Source: Alcanivorax sp. DSM 26293
Lineage (GTDB): Bacteria; Pseudomonadota; Gammaproteobacteria; Pseudomonadales; Alcanivoracaceae
Direction of reading: 5' to 3'
DNA length: 64,000 nucleotides
Assembly: GCF_900107995.1 (NCBI RefSeq)
Contig: NZ_FNUM01000010.1
Span: 2,501-66,500 of the forward strand
Shown here: piece after piece, positions 19,211 through 29,721 of the stretch
How the letters are laid out: the number at the start of each line of letters is the position of its first letter
Numbering within the stretch: the stretch's first letter is position 1
Notes under the pieces: model-generated
The model's input: only the letters and a program-made list of their open reading frames with translations
What the model was told of the DNA's origin: nothing
The model's database searches: none
Program-made: the position numbers and the translations under genes

Positions 19211-22135
19211 TCAAAGCCCTCCAGCCTTGAATTGATCAGCTTCAGTTTTTTCCATCTGGTACCAGCGACGCTTCCTGAGATGATCATAACCCGCGCCGCG
19301 ACGCTCGAAGCATTCAGTACCAACACAGATTGTGCCTTTCCGGTCTTTTGCCGAATCTCCACAGTCTTCGCCTTCGCAGCCAGGCTCCAGAAGAGTAGGC
19401 TTTGAAGGTATAGATCCTCCATCCGTATCCGTTATTTCTGGTACGTCAGCCACTCCATCATTGTTGTAATCAACACCACCACCAGTCAAGAGACTCAACT
19501 GATACAGCGCCCCAGATCCGTAGGTCACGACACAGGGGTCAACCTGATCTTGCTTGATTGGGGTGTATGAGGTGGCAGCAAGAACAGAAATGGTTCTACC
19601 GTCGTCGTCCAGGGTGGGATACACCACAGGAGAAGCCAGGATTTTTTCTCCTTTCCGCGACATGGGGTAAAACCACCCTTTATCATCAGCCTCCGGCGTT
19701 CCTGAAGAGACATTGACAAGGTCACCAAAGCCGATTTCTTCCGGTGCTTCCTGCTTTGCGGTCATCGCAGTCGCGTCTTTCACCACAAACAGCCCATCCT
19801 CTACGGTTTCGTCAAGTGGATGGGAGCGATAACCCGAACCAGCTACTACATAGAGCTTTTTCACGCCTTCCTCAACGATATAAACCACGGCAGGGGCGTC
19901 GTAAAAACGGCGATTTCCACTAGCACCGCCGGTGCCCAATTGGGCCAGACGATGCACCTTCATATTGTTGCCGCCCTTCTGATCAATATCGACCCTGAAC
20001 AACTGCCCACCAAGATCACCGAAATAAAGGAAATCAGCAACACCATCCAGGTTTTTATCAACCACTGAGACACTACCCGGAATAGACCACTTCATGTCCC
20101 CACCACTAGCGGACCAAATGAGCTTGCCTGTTTCCGCATTGACGATATAGATGGCATTGCCTAGCGAGTCACCGGTATTACGTGAACGCCCCTGCTTGTT
20201 GTCGTGCCCATCAGGGCTATAACCGCCCCCAAAGACCAGTACCGGCACTTTCTTTTGACCACCGACGGGAATTTGCGTCAACGTTGGCGTTGACCATGTC
20301 TGCCCCAGCCGTGCAAAACCATTTGTCTTGCCACCCTCAATTTTCCATTTAACTTTCGGGGAGTTCTTGCTGGACACATCCAGAGCATAGTAGGTGCGCC
20401 CTCCTCGGCGCATCCCGCCATAAATGTAGACATGCTCTGGCTTGCCTTTTACAGGGTCGTCGGCATTAGGTTTACGCCATGCGACCCAACTACCATCCAG
20501 ACCATAGGTCTGGCGCCGATTGTCTACAGTTAGAGGAAATGTATCAGACGTATATTTATCTGCTTGGCTAATAAACTCTTCCGGCATAAACGCATATTCC
20601 TCGGTGCCATCGCTGGAATCGATAGCGTGCAACATGCCTCCATTGGTAGAAACGAAAATAAGATTATTCTCGGCATCGCTACCGTAATTCACCAGTAGAG
20701 GTGCACTGTGGAGCGGATCTCCCCATTGCACCTTTAACTTCTGAGCCACTGCCCTGACTTCGGCATCCGTAGCGTCGGCATCCATACCAAAGAAGTCAGC
20801 CCAGTTGCCAGGGTTATCCTGAACTGCCTGCCAATCCAGTGCCTTTACTGTCGTACCGGAGTTATAATACAAGTCGCGACCCGATAATTGCCCGCGAGCA
20901 CCACCTTTCTCGACATCGACGCCATCGGTTTCCTGGCTCCAGAAACTGCGCGAGTCCTTTTTGAAATAACCAGTGTCTGGGTCAATCGCATTCCCGCCGG
21001 AAACACCTACGATCTCCCCATTTTTGAGGCGATATCGTTTCAGGTTGCCTTTCCAGTTGCTGTTTTTGTTGGGTGCAAAAACCGCGTAGTAAAGCTGATC
21101 AAGGTGCTGGAACCGGTTCATCTGGTTTACTGCGACCCCCGGGGAAGACAAGGTACGCGAATCTTTGTCCACCAGATCAAGAATCTCCTTGAATTCGGAG
21201 GCTAATTCTTCTGCGTTATTAGCAAATCTTACTTCTGCCTTTTCATCACCAAGGCCTGCCTCTGCCACTTTCTTCATGTTTCTTGCCTGACTGGAGTTTT
21301 CTCCCACCCCCAGTGCGACCTGCCAGGTCTTAATGGATTTTCTCACCCCGGTCTCGTCGTTGCCATCATTGTAAAGCCACTTGGCTAGATGCTCTTGGCA
21401 ATTGTAGCTACCGTTACAATAACCGTTAGTGATACTCCGAACAGACTCATAGTCCGAATCTTTTGTTGGATCACCATCGGTCATCATAATAATATGATTG
21501 CTCTCACACTCGTTTTTGAGGTTTACCGGGGAGTCATATTCACTTTGCGTAGTGTAGACCCAACCGTATTCTCGGCACTTGCCGTTACCTCTAAATCGAA
21601 CACAACGCCACTCACGACTAATATTCACCGCTAAACGGGGCTCTTCCTCCAAAGCTTCGCCCCGTTTGGCGTAATCACTTGGGCTATCGCCCAGCATATA
21701 TCGGGCTGCCTCGCTATACGCTTCCATGGTAGGAGTGTTAGAGGTACCCTCCAATCCATTTACGATCTGCTTGATTTCAGCTCGTCTGGCATCATCCATC
21801 TCAGTGACAGGATAAAAAACATACCCTCCGTAGCCAAACTCATCATGACCGCCGTTGAACTTTGCCAAGCCCACATCAATGTCAGAACCCAGATTATCAA
21901 TCACTTTGGCAAAGGCAGACTTGAGCTCCTGCATTTTAGTTTTATCGCTATTCGGCGCCTTTCCCTCCATACTCCCCGACGTATCAATCAGGAAAAGCAC
22001 GTTTGCCTTCGGTTTATTCTCAGCGTTATCCGCATTCGCCTTGGCAAAGAAAATTTCCGTATCGTCTGCATAAAGTCCGGTCGGCGCCATTGCACAAGCC
22101 AGCAACACACCTATTACGCTTTTTAACTTATTCAT
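19211..22135 (-). CDS. pilY1: Type IV pilus tip adhesin/assembly factor PilY1
   Basis: Large (974 aa) secreted protein thought to cap the pilus, promote extension, act in adhesion and surface sensing, and bind calcium. Signal peptide at residues 1-23. An N-terminal von Willebrand A domain (about 40-320) has the MIDAS DTSGSMEG. The C-terminal PilY1 beta-propeller (about 480-900) contains ENNLIFVSTNGGMLHAIDSS, HVYIYGGMRRGG and RSRNTGDSLGNAIYIVNA. Acidic DxDxDG-type loops, DKNLDGVADFLY and DYNNDGVADV, look like calcium sites. It starts 9 bp after the pilX stop with AGGAGGG upstream. AT-rich for this genome. Confidence 0.95.
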   Translation of the reverse strand: MNKLKSVIGVLLACAMAPTGLYADDTEIFFAKANADNAENKPKANVLFLIDTSGSMEGKAPNSDKTKMQELKSAFAKVIDNLGSDIDVGLAKFNGGHDEFGYGGYVFYPVTEMDDARRAEIKQIVNGLEGTSNTPTMEAYSEAARYMLGDSPSDYAKRGEALEEEPRLAVNISREWRCVRFRGNGKCREYGWVYTTQSEYDSPVNLKNECESNHIIMMTDGDPTKDSDYESVRSITNGYCNGSYNCQEHLAKWLYNDGNDETGVRKSIKTWQVALGVGENSSQARNMKKVAEAGLGDEKAEVRFANNAEELASEFKEILDLVDKDSRTLSSPGVAVNQMNRFQHLDQLYYAVFAPNKNSNWKGNLKRYRLKNGEIVGVSGGNAIDPDTGYFKKDSRSFWSQETDGVDVEKGGARGQLSGRDLYYNSGTTVKALDWQAVQDNPGNWADFFGMDADATDAEVRAVAQKLKVQWGDPLHSAPLLVNYGSDAENNLIFVSTNGGMLHAIDSSDGTEEYAFMPEEFISQADKYTSDTFPLTVDNRRQTYGLDGSWVAWRKPNADDPVKGKPEHVYIYGGMRRGGRTYYALDVSSKNSPKVKWKIEGGKTNGFARLGQTWSTPTLTQIPVGGQKKVPVLVFGGGYSPDGHDNKQGRSRNTGDSLGNAIYIVNAETGKLIWSASGGDMKWSIPGSVSVVDKNLDGVADFLYFGDLGGQLFRVDIDQKGGNNMKVHRLAQLGTGGASGNRRFYDAPAVVYIVEEGVKKLYVVAGSGYRSHPLDETVEDGLFVVKDATAMTAKQEAPEEIGFGDLVNVSSGTPEADDKGWFYPMSRKGEKILASPVVYPTLDDDGRTISVLAATSYTPIKQDQVDPCVVTYGSGALYQLSLLTGGGVDYNNDGVADVPEITDTDGGSIPSKPTLLEPGCEGEDCGDSAKDRKGTICVGTECFERRGAGYDHLRKRRWYQMEKTEADQFKAGGL

Positions 22136-22144
22136 ATCCCCTCC

Positions 22145-22684
22145 TTACTCAATCTCAGAGCCAGGCTTCAGGCCACGCTTGAGCGCTTCCTGAAAATGAT
22201 GGTTGTCCAAATTAAAACTCGCCATGGTACTTTCACCCAGCATGGCTACCTTGTAATCAACATAGATCACTGACCCTGCTGTCGTACCCAGTTCTGCACC
22301 TGGCACAGGCTCATAACCATTCAACCGAGAGGACGACTCAGCTGCTATCAATCCTCTTGAATCAAGAACGTCACCTTTTTTGCAAGGTCCTTCTTTACTG
22401 GTATCTTTCTCTGTCACACACATCGTGAGCATTTTCTGTCCGGCCAGATTGGCATAAAGTGCTTCACCGGACATGTCATTCAATTCCTGGTAAGCCACAC
22501 TTAAACTGGTTTCTGCAGCCTCGAACGTCATCGCATCCGCCTGCGTCCCTGTTGCCACTTTTGCAGAGAAAACACTGGTTTTCATGGCTGAAACGCCAAG
22601 CAGGGACACCACCACAAGAATCAGCAGCGCTATGACTAGAGCCGCACCTTCCTGACGATGGCGAGTAGTTACTTGAATATTCAT
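22145..22684 (-). CDS. pilX: Minor pilin PilX
   Basis: 179-aa PilX-type protein. The N-terminus MNIQVTTRHRQEGAALVIAL shows the family pattern: a short basic leader, Gly-Ala-Ala at the processing site, then the helix LVIALLILVVVSLLGVSAM with no Glu5. The body contains EAAETSLSVAYQELN and two central Cys (LTMCVTEKD, GPCKKGD). In Pseudomonas PilX is needed for pilus assembly with PilV, PilW, FimU and PilE. The start codon overlaps the pilW stop by 4 nt, showing tight coupling within the operon. Confidence 0.88.
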   Translation of the reverse strand: MNIQVTTRHRQEGAALVIALLILVVVSLLGVSAMKTSVFSAKVATGTQADAMTFEAAETSLSVAYQELNDMSGEALYANLAGQKMLTMCVTEKDTSKEGPCKKGDVLDSRGLIAAESSSRLNGYEPVPGAELGTTAGSVIYVDYKVAMLGESTMASFNLDNHHFQEALKRGLKPGSEIE

Positions 22685-23406
22685 ACTTCATCCCAGTTGT
22701 AATTTCGCATTTTGACCGTAGACATAAAAACACGGCGAACAGAACTGTCTGCAGGCTCTTTTACCGTTTTGGTGAGAATAAAAAACTCTTTGTCTCCGTC
22801 GCCTTTTGGCAATGAGTTGCTTTCCTCTTTAAGCAACAGAGAAAAGCGAACCGCCAAAACCGGGTTCCCCCCCTGCAAACCGGCTTCCACATACCGGTTC
22901 ACTTTCGCAGTCCCGTCTCTTTCCTCATCTATGCCATAAAGCACTTCGAAAGCTTCAACATCTTCCAGCAGAACGACCCCATTACCACCTGTAAGCCCGC
23001 CCTGGCAGAGAAGTTCTGAGTCGTCATTAACAAAATAGGTATTCACCACTTCTGTCATTGCCGGTGCAATAGACCCCTCACAGTCGGTCACGCCATGATA
23101 TGACAGCGTCAAGCGATCATAATCGTTTCCATTATTAGAGCCCGGGATGTTGCCCGACGCAGTAAAACGCACCCCCTGTGCATCTGTGGATGCAACGTTG
23201 GCCATCTCCAGGCCCGCTCTGCGCAAATCTGTCACCAGGAAACGTACAAAAAGCTGCCCATTCTCCTGCACACGGGACAAGGTTTGTTGCAAGGCGAAAG
23301 ATTGCTGATTGGCAAGCAGCAACTGCAGCGCAGCTCCGGTAATGAGAAGCCCCAATACCATTGACACCATCAGTTCAACGAGGCTGAAACCTTGCATCCG
23401 CTTCAT
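22681..23406 (-). CDS. pilW: Minor pilin PilW
   Basis: 241-aa minor pilin. The leader MKRMQG precedes FSLVELMVSMVLGLLITGAA, a canonical class III prepilin signal with Glu5. The following helix QQSFALQQTLSRVQENGQLF is characteristic of PilW. A central segment holds a Cys pair (VTDCEGSIAP and ELLCQGGL). The ATG overlaps the pilV stop (ATGA) and its stop overlaps pilX, so translation is coupled in both directions. It is expected to take part in the minor-pilin priming complex. Confidence 0.9.
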   Translation of the reverse strand: MKRMQGFSLVELMVSMVLGLLITGAALQLLLANQQSFALQQTLSRVQENGQLFVRFLVTDLRRAGLEMANVASTDAQGVRFTASGNIPGSNNGNDYDRLTLSYHGVTDCEGSIAPAMTEVVNTYFVNDDSELLCQGGLTGGNGVVLLEDVEAFEVLYGIDEERDGTAKVNRYVEAGLQGGNPVLAVRFSLLLKEESNSLPKGDGDKEFFILTKTVKEPADSSVRRVFMSTVKMRNYNWDEV

Positions 23407-23924
23407 CGCGTCACCTCCAACACTACACAGGTAGCCCCGTCATCCACATTCACGCCATCATTCGTCATACAATCCTCAGGCTGCTGGTCATTCCAGCTAA
23501 TAACGACACAGCTGATCCCAGCTGCATGCTGACACTCACCTGCGGCTATCATGCCTCCCGGTAAAAAATTCGCAGCCTGCCAGGCCAGCATGTCGATTTC
23601 CCAATCAGCCAGCTCATCAGCGTCGCAGGATTGAGTAATGCAATCGTTCAATCGGTCAGGCTTTTCTCCCGACGGGACACTCGCATTTGGCCAATTATCC
23701 ACGTTCATGAAGGTATCCATTGCCTCTTCATTGGCCAGAAATCGCTCAAGGGCATCCTGGCCCAATAATGTTGCCTGAGCGCGATTATTGGCATCTTCAG
23801 CAGACTTTAATGCTGTAAGTTGCATTCCCGCATATCCAAGCACACCAATGGCTAATACCAGCAGGGCCACCATAACTTCGATGAGCCCTACCCCTCGCTG
23901 CATTCCTCGCCATGAATTCGTCAT
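23403..23924 (-). CDS. pilV: Minor pilin PilV
   Basis: 173-aa minor pilin. The leader MTNSWRGMQRG precedes VGLIEVMVALLVLAIGVLGY, giving Glu at mature position 5, and AGMQLTALKSAEDANNRAQA follows as in other PilV proteins. Several Cys occur in the C-terminal half (NDCITQSCDA, ECQHAAGISC, DCMTND), suggesting two or more disulphides. The ATG shares one base with the fimU stop codon (TGATG). Second gene of the minor pilin operon. Confidence 0.88.
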   Translation of the reverse strand: MTNSWRGMQRGVGLIEVMVALLVLAIGVLGYAGMQLTALKSAEDANNRAQATLLGQDALERFLANEEAMDTFMNVDNWPNASVPSGEKPDRLNDCITQSCDADELADWEIDMLAWQAANFLPGGMIAAGECQHAAGISCVVISWNDQQPEDCMTNDGVNVDDGATCVVLEVTR

Positions 23925-24412
23925 CAGCTACAACTCTTCACTTCGTTGGTCACTTTGCCAAATGGAGAAATTGTGATGGTTCTTCCCTGCTCTCCACTAC
24001 GATCATCACAGAGTGAAAACTCTGCCTCGCCAGCAGCATTCAAGCCATTACTGAGGAACTGAATCTGGTTTAGGCCATCTTCAGAGGCGATTTTTGAGCT
24101 TCCTCTAGGCAGGAAATCCTGATTCTCTTCCGTAATCACTGACGCGGGATACTCAATCTGCCAACCTGCCCCCCAATCGTTTCCTGAAATCGGTTTGAGG
24201 GTGACTGTAGTCCTTAAACTGACTGCCTGAATCCTCGCTGTATTGACGGCCGTAATGAAATCTGCAGCGGTGCTGCGAAGCGCGTTTCTTGCTTGAAAGT
24301 CATTGAAAGATGGCACTGCAATGGACAACAAAACGCCAGCGACGACGATTCCAATCATCAGCTCGATCATGGTAAACCCCGCTTGCCTGCGGGAGATAAA
24401 TGACTTTCCCAT
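23924..24412 (-). CDS. fimU: Minor pilin FimU (GspH/FimT family), first gene of the pilus operon
   Basis: 162-aa pseudopilin. The leader MGKSFISRRQAG precedes FTMIELMIGIVVAGVLLSIA with Glu5. The body is GspH-like (RNALRSTAADFITAVNTARI) and has Cys residues near the end (FSLCDDRSG and the terminal SCS). I chose ATG 24412 for its short leader. A GTG at 24451, with GGGAGGGG about 10 nt upstream, would add 13 residues and cannot be excluded. It leads the operon fimU-pilV-pilW-pilX-pilY1-pilE, so the promoter should lie in the 443-bp region upstream. Confidence 0.85.
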   Translation of the reverse strand: MGKSFISRRQAGFTMIELMIGIVVAGVLLSIAVPSFNDFQARNALRSTAADFITAVNTARIQAVSLRTTVTLKPISGNDWGAGWQIEYPASVITEENQDFLPRGSSKIASEDGLNQIQFLSNGLNAAGEAEFSLCDDRSGEQGRTITISPFGKVTNEVKSCS

Positions 24413-24855
24413 TCCTGCCCCATCGTTGATCTGATTCAACACAAATATCACTTTAGCAACGCCCCTCCCGGCAGCAATTGAATGGAGACCAGTGGAGCCT
24501 TGGCAGCTCCGAACGGTATAAGTTTCTGAAAATTAATGACTTTTAATACTTTATGTTGTGAAAGGGCTCACACTTTATTCGTATCTTCCCGCCCCTTTAA
24601 GGACGAGAAAAAAGCATTAGCCAAATACCCACGCTGTCGTGGACCAGTGACCCTTAATCAACGTTTTACGGACCAGAGGGAGGAATGGAGGTACCGCGAG
24701 GCCCTTGCTCGATCGGCCTCATGGTCAACCAGAGTGAGACTATGGATTGCAGAAAAACGTGTCGTAGAGTGGCCGCCCACCGCAGCAGTCAAAACACTAG
24801 GGTCTTGGGATCATCGACTGGATGAGCAATACGGCAGACAGCGGCCCAGAGCGAC
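24413..24855. other. 443-bp intergenic region upstream of the minor pilin operon
   Basis: No gene recognised. The half next to fimU (about 24,520-24,600) is AT-rich and reads TTTCACAACATAAAGTATTA on the minus strand, a plausible but weak promoter area. No good sigma-54 element was seen there. The rest, up to the ispH stop, holds only open frames that run on into ispH in an unrelated frame, and no terminator-type hairpin for ispH was identified. Confidence 0.5.
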
Positions 24856-25791
24856 TTACGACCGCAGGGCCTTGGGCATGGAGAAACGGATATTCTCTTC
24901 GCGGCCGGGGATTTCTTCGGCGTCGGAGCCGCCCAGGGATTTGAGGGTGGTGATGACCTGCTGGACCAGCTCTTCCGGGGCGCTGGCGCCGGCGGTGACG
25001 CCGACAGCCGTTTTGCCCTTGAGCCAGGCCGGGTCGATCTGGGAGGGATCGTCGAGCAGATGCGCTTCGGCGCCGCAGCGCTCGGCCAGCTCCCGCAGAC
25101 GGTTGGAGTTGGAGCTGTTTACCGAGCCCACCACCAGCACCAGGCCACACTCCAGGGCCAGCTGTCGTACAGCATCCTGGCGATTGGTGGTGGCGTAGCA
25201 GATATCCTCGCGTTTGGGACCAAGGATATTGGGGAAACGCTGTCGCAGGGCATCAATGACTCGGGCGGTGTCATCCACGCTCAGGGTAGTCTGGGTGACA
25301 AAAGCCAAGGTATCCGGGTCACGCACCTGGAGTCTGGCCACATCCGCCTCGTCTTCGACCAGATAGATATCGCCACCATTGGCCTTGTCGTACTGCCCCA
25401 TGGTGCCTTCCACTTCCGGGTGGCCGGCGTGGCCAATGAGGATGCTTTCGCGTCCCTCACGGGCGTAGCGGATCACCTCCATATGCACCTTGGTCACCAG
25501 CGGGCAGGTGGCATCGAATACCTTCAGCTGGCGGCGATCCGCCTCCTGCTGTACGGCTTTTGACACGCCATGGGCGCTGAAGATGACGATGGCATCATCC
25601 GGCACTTCGTGGAGTTCTTCCACAAATACCGCTCCCCGCTGGCGCAGGTCGTCAACCACGTAGCGGTTGTGCACCACTTCGTGGCGCACATAGATAGGCG
25701 GTCCGAACACTTCCAGGGCCCGGTTGACAATGTCGATGGCGCGATCCACCCCGGCACAGAAACCACGGGGGTTGGCGAGTCGGATTTGCAT
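24856..25791 (-). CDS. ispH: 4-hydroxy-3-methylbut-2-enyl diphosphate reductase
   Basis: Last step of the MEP isoprenoid pathway: an iron-sulphur enzyme converting HMBPP to isopentenyl and dimethylallyl diphosphate. The 311-aa protein has the three cluster cysteines in [23 protein letters not shown] and the [15 protein letters not shown]-proximal segment (the preceding ALECG). [14 protein letters not shown] and SAHGVSKAV are family motifs, as is [11 protein letters not shown]. It lies at the distal end of ribF-ileS-lspA-fkpB-ispH, the same order as in E. coli and Pseudomonas, after a 103-bp gap. Confidence 0.97.
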   Translation of the reverse strand: MQIRLANPRGFCAGVDRAIDIVNRALEVFGPPIYVRHEVVHNRYVVDDLRQRGAVFVEELHEVPDDAIVIFSAHGVSKAVQQEADRRQLKVFDATCPLVTKVHMEVIRYAREGRESILIGHAGHPEVEGTMGQYDKANGGDIYLVEDEADVARLQVRDPDTLAFVTQTTLSVDDTARVIDALRQRFPNILGPKREDICYATTNRQDAVRQLALECGLVLVVGSVNSSNSNRLRELAERCGAEAHLLDDPSQIDPAWLKGKTAVGVTAGASAPEELVQQVITTLKSLGGSDAEEIPGREENIRFSMPKALRS

Positions 25792-25894
25792 AGGAAGTCC
25801 TGCGTAACGAGTGCGGGCATTGTAACCGGGAAAGGCCGCAATCTGCGACCATGGCCACGACCATCGAGCTGAAAGTGCCTCACTCCAGCCGGTA

Positions 25895-26365
25895 TCAATT
25901 CAGCGTAACGGGTTGCTCCGGCGCATAGCGTTCCACCGCGATGATCTCCACCTCAAAGGTGAGATCGCGCCCGGCCAGAGGGTGGTTGAAGTCGACGAAT
26001 ACCCATTCATCTTCCACCCTGCTGATCACTCCCGGTAACTCGCCACCGGCGGCATCGGCAAAACTGAGCACCATGCCCGGCTCCAGGGTGTCGTACTGGG
26101 CAAAGGTATCCCGGGTAAAGTGCTGCACATTCTCGTCGTTGTAGTCGCCGAACGCCTTTTTCGCTTCCAGGAACACGCTACGCCGGTCCCCCGCCTTGAG
26201 TCCACGCAGTGCATTTTCGAAGCCCGGCAGCAGGGATTCATCCCCCCAGACAAAGGCCGCCGGCTCACCGCCAAAAGTGGAATCCATTTCAGTGCCATCC
26301 ATCAGACGCACAGCGAAATGCAGGGTAATACGGGTTTCCGGGCCCGCGCGGAGAATCTCAGTCAT
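25895..26365 (-). CDS. fkpB: FKBP-type peptidyl-prolyl isomerase (SlpA-like)
   Basis: 156-aa cytoplasmic cis-trans prolyl isomerase and chaperone with an inserted flap domain. Signatures: [40 protein letters not shown], and a C-terminal [19 protein letters not shown] in which the NHPLAG loop is typical of SlpD/SlpA-type enzymes. The ATG lies 8 nt inside the lspA 3' end, so the two are coupled. It is part of the conserved ileS-lspA-fkpB-ispH group. Confidence 0.93.
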   Translation of the reverse strand: MTEILRAGPETRITLHFAVRLMDGTEMDSTFGGEPAAFVWGDESLLPGFENALRGLKAGDRRSVFLEAKKAFGDYNDENVQHFTRDTFAQYDTLEPGMVLSFADAAGGELPGVISRVEDEWVFVDFNHPLAGRDLTFEVEIIAVERYAPEQPVTLN

Positions 26366-26888
26366 GCTTTTTGCGTGCCTCTTTCTTTTCGGCGCCGTTT
26401 CCAGCGCCCAAGAACATATCCAGCAATATCAGGCCGGCCCCGATGGTGATGGCGGTGTCGGCGATGTTGAAAGCCGGGAAGTGGCTGTTACCCCAGTAAA
26501 AGTCCAGGAAGTCCACCACATGTCCCAACACCAGCCGATCATAGAAATTGCCCAGGGCTCCGCCCAGAATCAGGGCCAGAGCCACTCCCTGCAGTTTTTC
26601 GGCTGCGGTGAGCCGGGCCAGCCAGATCAGAATCACCACCGAAGCGCCCAGGGCGATAGCGGTAAAGAACCAGCGCTGCCACCCCCCGGCATCCGCCAGG
26701 AAGCTGAACGCGGCTCCCGGATTGTAGGCCAGGGTCAGATTGAAGAACGGCATCACTTCCAGCCGCTCGTAGAGATCAAAACGGGCCACCACCATATGCT
26801 TGGTGATCTGATCCAGCGCAATCACCACACCGGTGAGCCACAGCCAGATCAGCTGGCCTGGCAATAGTCCCTTTTTGACGTCTGACAT
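26358..26888 (-). CDS. lspA: Lipoprotein signal peptidase (signal peptidase II)
   Basis: Inner-membrane aspartyl protease that removes signal peptides from lipidated prolipoproteins. 176 aa with four hydrophobic helices (about residues 12-32, 70-90, 98-115, 138-158). The catalytic aspartates are in the motifs GGALGNFYDRLVLGHVVDFLD and FNIADTAITIG. I chose ATG 26888 (MSDVKKGLLPGQ), which has GGAG 5 nt upstream; the longer frame runs back into ileS. It starts 22 bp after the ileS stop and overlaps fkpB by 8 nt. It processes lipoproteins such as BamD and the others in this window. Confidence 0.95.
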   Translation of the reverse strand: MSDVKKGLLPGQLIWLWLTGVVIALDQITKHMVVARFDLYERLEVMPFFNLTLAYNPGAAFSFLADAGGWQRWFFTAIALGASVVILIWLARLTAAEKLQGVALALILGGALGNFYDRLVLGHVVDFLDFYWGNSHFPAFNIADTAITIGAGLILLDMFLGAGNGAEKKEARKKHD

Positions 26889-26910
26889 CTGGTCTCCGTG
26901 GTCCGTGCCA

Positions 26911-29721
26911 TCACGCATAACGTCGCACCTCGCCATCCCCGTCCACATTGGTGACGCAACGGCCACACAGTTCAGGGTGGTCCGCATGGCTGCCCACATC
27001 CGGCTGGTGGTGCCAGCAACGTACACACTTGGTGTATTCGCTGGGGACCACTTGCACCTTGAGGCCCGCCACGGCAGTGGCCTCCAGTTCTACCGGCGCC
27101 TCGGCCAGGGGCTTGAGGGTAGCCGCGGAGGTGATGGTCACGAAGCGCAGCTCATCTCCCAGGCGATTCAGCAGCGCCTGTTGCGCCTCATCCACATAAA
27201 GCACCACCTCGGCACTGAGCCCGCCCTTGATCAGCTTGTCCCGGCGGGCATTCTCGATGGCCTTGTTGACCGCCTGTTTCACATCCTGCACTTGCTGCCA
27301 GAAAGCGCGGTCCATGTCCGTATCGGTCAGCGCGAAAAGCCCCGTGTACCATTCCGCCAGGAACACGGAATCGAGACGCTCGCCGGGCAGGTTCTCGTAG
27401 ATCTCCTCGGCGGTGAAGCTGAGCACCGGCGCCATCCAGCGCACCAGCGCCTGGGCGATGTGATAGAGCGCGGTCTGGCAGGAGCGACGCGCCACGGAAT
27501 CCGCCTGGGTGGTGTACTGGCGATCCTTGATGATATCCAGATAGAAGCCACCCAGATCCAGCGCGCAGAAGTTGTGCAACTTCTGGTAGACCTGATGGAA
27601 ATGGTAACCGTCGTACAGCCCCTGAATGTCTTCCTGCAGTTGCAGGGCGCGATCGACGATATAGCGATCCAACGCCAGCATCTGCTCCGGCTGCAGGGCA
27701 TCGGTCGCCGGGTCGAAACCACTGAGATTGGAAAGCAGGAAACGGCTGGTGTTACGGATACGGCGATAGCTGTCGCCCATCTGCTTGAGGATGTCCTTGG
27801 ACACGGACATCTCGCCACGGTAATCCGTGGCTGCCACCCACAGGCGCAGGATATCGGCGCCCAGATCATTCCACACTTCCTGGGGAGCGATCACGTTGCC
27901 GATGGACTTGGACATCTTGCGGCCCTGCTCGTCCACGGTGAAACCGTGGGTCAGCACCGTCTTGTAGGGCGCCGCATCGCGGATCGCCAGGCTGGTCAGC
28001 AAAGACGACTGGAACCAGCCACGATGCTGGTCAGAGCCTTCCAGATACAGATCCGCCGGAGTGCCCAGCTGCGGGCGCTGATCCAGCACGCAGTAATGGG
28101 TGACGCCGGAATCGAACCACACGTCCAGGGTATCGGTGACCTTGCTGTACTGGTCCGCCTGCTCGCCGAGCAACTCGGCGGGGTCCAGGTCGAACCAGGC
28201 ATCAATGCCCTCGTTTTCAACCCGCTGGGCAACCTGCTCGATCAGGGCCGGGGTATCCGGGTGCAGCTCACCGGTCTCCTTGTTCACGAACAGGGCGATG
28301 GGCACGCCCCAGGTACGCTGACGGGAGATACACCAGTCCGGGCGATCGGTGAGCATGCCTTCGATGCGGGCCTTGCCCCACTCCGGCAGCCACTGCACCT
28401 GGTCCACTTCCTGACGTGCGCGGGGCAGCAACCCGGCCTTGTCCATGGACACGAACCACTGGGCGGTGGCGCGGAAGATCAGGGGCGTCTTGTGACGCCA
28501 GCAGTGCGGGTAGCTGTGCTCGATCTTCGCCAGCTTCACCAGGGCACCGCTTTCCTTCAATGCCTCGATCACCGGGTCGTTGGCCTTGCTCACATGCACG
28601 CCACCCACCACCGGCAGGTCGTCGCGGAACAGGCCGCTGTCCAGCACCGGGCTAATCGGGTCCAGATCATATTGCTGGCCGACCACGAAATCGTCGGCAC
28701 CGTGCCCGGGGGCGGTGTGCACCAGGCCGGTACCCGCATCGGTGGTCACGTGATCACCAAGAATCACCGGCACCTGCGAGCCCAGGAACGGATGCTTCAG
28801 AGCCAGCATTTCCAGCTTGTCGCCTTTCACGGCAGCAGAGCGGGACACGCCTTCCATTGCCCAGCGCTCGACCAGATCGTCCGCCAGCCCCTCGGCCACC
28901 AGCAACTCGCGATGCCGGCCATCCAGCTCGCCGCTGAGCAGCACATAGTCCAACTGCGGATGCACCGCCACCGCCCGGTTGGCGGGGATGGTCCAGGGGG
29001 TGGTCGTCCAGATCACCAGTGCCGGCGCAGTAGCCTGAATACCGGAGCGGGCGGCAAAGTCCGCCACATCCACCACACTGAACGCCACATCAATGGCCGG
29101 GGATACCTTGTCGTAGTATTCCACTTCCGCTTCCGCCAGGGCAGAAGCGCAATCCAGACACCAGTGCACCGGCTTGAAACCCTGTTGCAGGTGACCGTTG
29201 TCGACGATCTTGCCCAGGGAGCGGATGATGTTCGCCTCGAAGGCGTAATCCATGGTCAAGTAGGGATTGTCCCAGTCGCCGAGCACGCCCAGACGCTGAA
29301 AATCGGACTTCTGTCCGGCCACCTGCTTGCTGGCGTATTCCCGACACTTCTGGCGAAAGGTGCGGGCATCCACCTTGTGGCCGGCCTTGCCGACCTTCTT
29401 TTCCACCATCAGCTCGATGGGCAGACCATGGCAGTCCCAGCCCGGTACATAGGGGGCATCAAAGCCGGCCAGGGTACGGGACTTGACGATCATGTCCTTG
29501 AGGATCTTGTTCACCGCATGGCCGATATGAATGTCGCCGTTGGCGTACGGAGGGCCATCATGAAGAATGAACTTGGGACGGCCGGCAAAGGCCTCACGGA
29601 TCTTCTGGTAGAGCTGCTTTTGCTGCCACTCTTTCAGGCGCGCCGGTTCGCGCTGGGACAAGCCGGCTTTCATGGGAAAGTCGGTTTGGGGAAGATTAAG
29701 CGTTGCCTTGTAGTCCGTCAT
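26911..29721 (-). CDS. ileS: Isoleucyl-tRNA synthetase
   Basis: Charges tRNA-Ile with isoleucine and edits mischarged valine. The 936-aa protein is bacterial type 1: HIGH motif at residues 65-68 ([10 protein letters not shown]), an editing CP1 domain (about 190-400, containing [15 protein letters not shown]), KMSKS near residue 601 ([10 protein letters not shown]), an anticodon-binding helical region, and a C-terminal zinc finger (CVRCWHH and ELCGRC). The ATG overlaps the ribF TGA by 4 nt (ATGA). The very long open frame on the opposite strand (26833-29757) is a GC-rich shadow. Confidence 0.98.
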   Translation of the reverse strand: MTDYKATLNLPQTDFPMKAGLSQREPARLKEWQQKQLYQKIREAFAGRPKFILHDGPPYANGDIHIGHAVNKILKDMIVKSRTLAGFDAPYVPGWDCHGLPIELMVEKKVGKAGHKVDARTFRQKCREYASKQVAGQKSDFQRLGVLGDWDNPYLTMDYAFEANIIRSLGKIVDNGHLQQGFKPVHWCLDCASALAEAEVEYYDKVSPAIDVAFSVVDVADFAARSGIQATAPALVIWTTTPWTIPANRAVAVHPQLDYVLLSGELDGRHRELLVAEGLADDLVERWAMEGVSRSAAVKGDKLEMLALKHPFLGSQVPVILGDHVTTDAGTGLVHTAPGHGADDFVVGQQYDLDPISPVLDSGLFRDDLPVVGGVHVSKANDPVIEALKESGALVKLAKIEHSYPHCWRHKTPLIFRATAQWFVSMDKAGLLPRARQEVDQVQWLPEWGKARIEGMLTDRPDWCISRQRTWGVPIALFVNKETGELHPDTPALIEQVAQRVENEGIDAWFDLDPAELLGEQADQYSKVTDTLDVWFDSGVTHYCVLDQRPQLGTPADLYLEGSDQHRGWFQSSLLTSLAIRDAAPYKTVLTHGFTVDEQGRKMSKSIGNVIAPQEVWNDLGADILRLWVAATDYRGEMSVSKDILKQMGDSYRRIRNTSRFLLSNLSGFDPATDALQPEQMLALDRYIVDRALQLQEDIQGLYDGYHFHQVYQKLHNFCALDLGGFYLDIIKDRQYTTQADSVARRSCQTALYHIAQALVRWMAPVLSFTAEEIYENLPGERLDSVFLAEWYTGLFALTDTDMDRAFWQQVQDVKQAVNKAIENARRDKLIKGGLSAEVVLYVDEAQQALLNRLGDELRFVTITSAATLKPLAEAPVELEATAVAGLKVQVVPSEYTKCVRCWHHQPDVGSHADHPELCGRCVTNVDGDGEVRRYA

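Noticed and set aside
24536-25198. 220-codon frame upstream of and across the ispH end
   Set aside because: Arg/Ser-rich and without homologous motifs; over half of it is the antisense of ispH.
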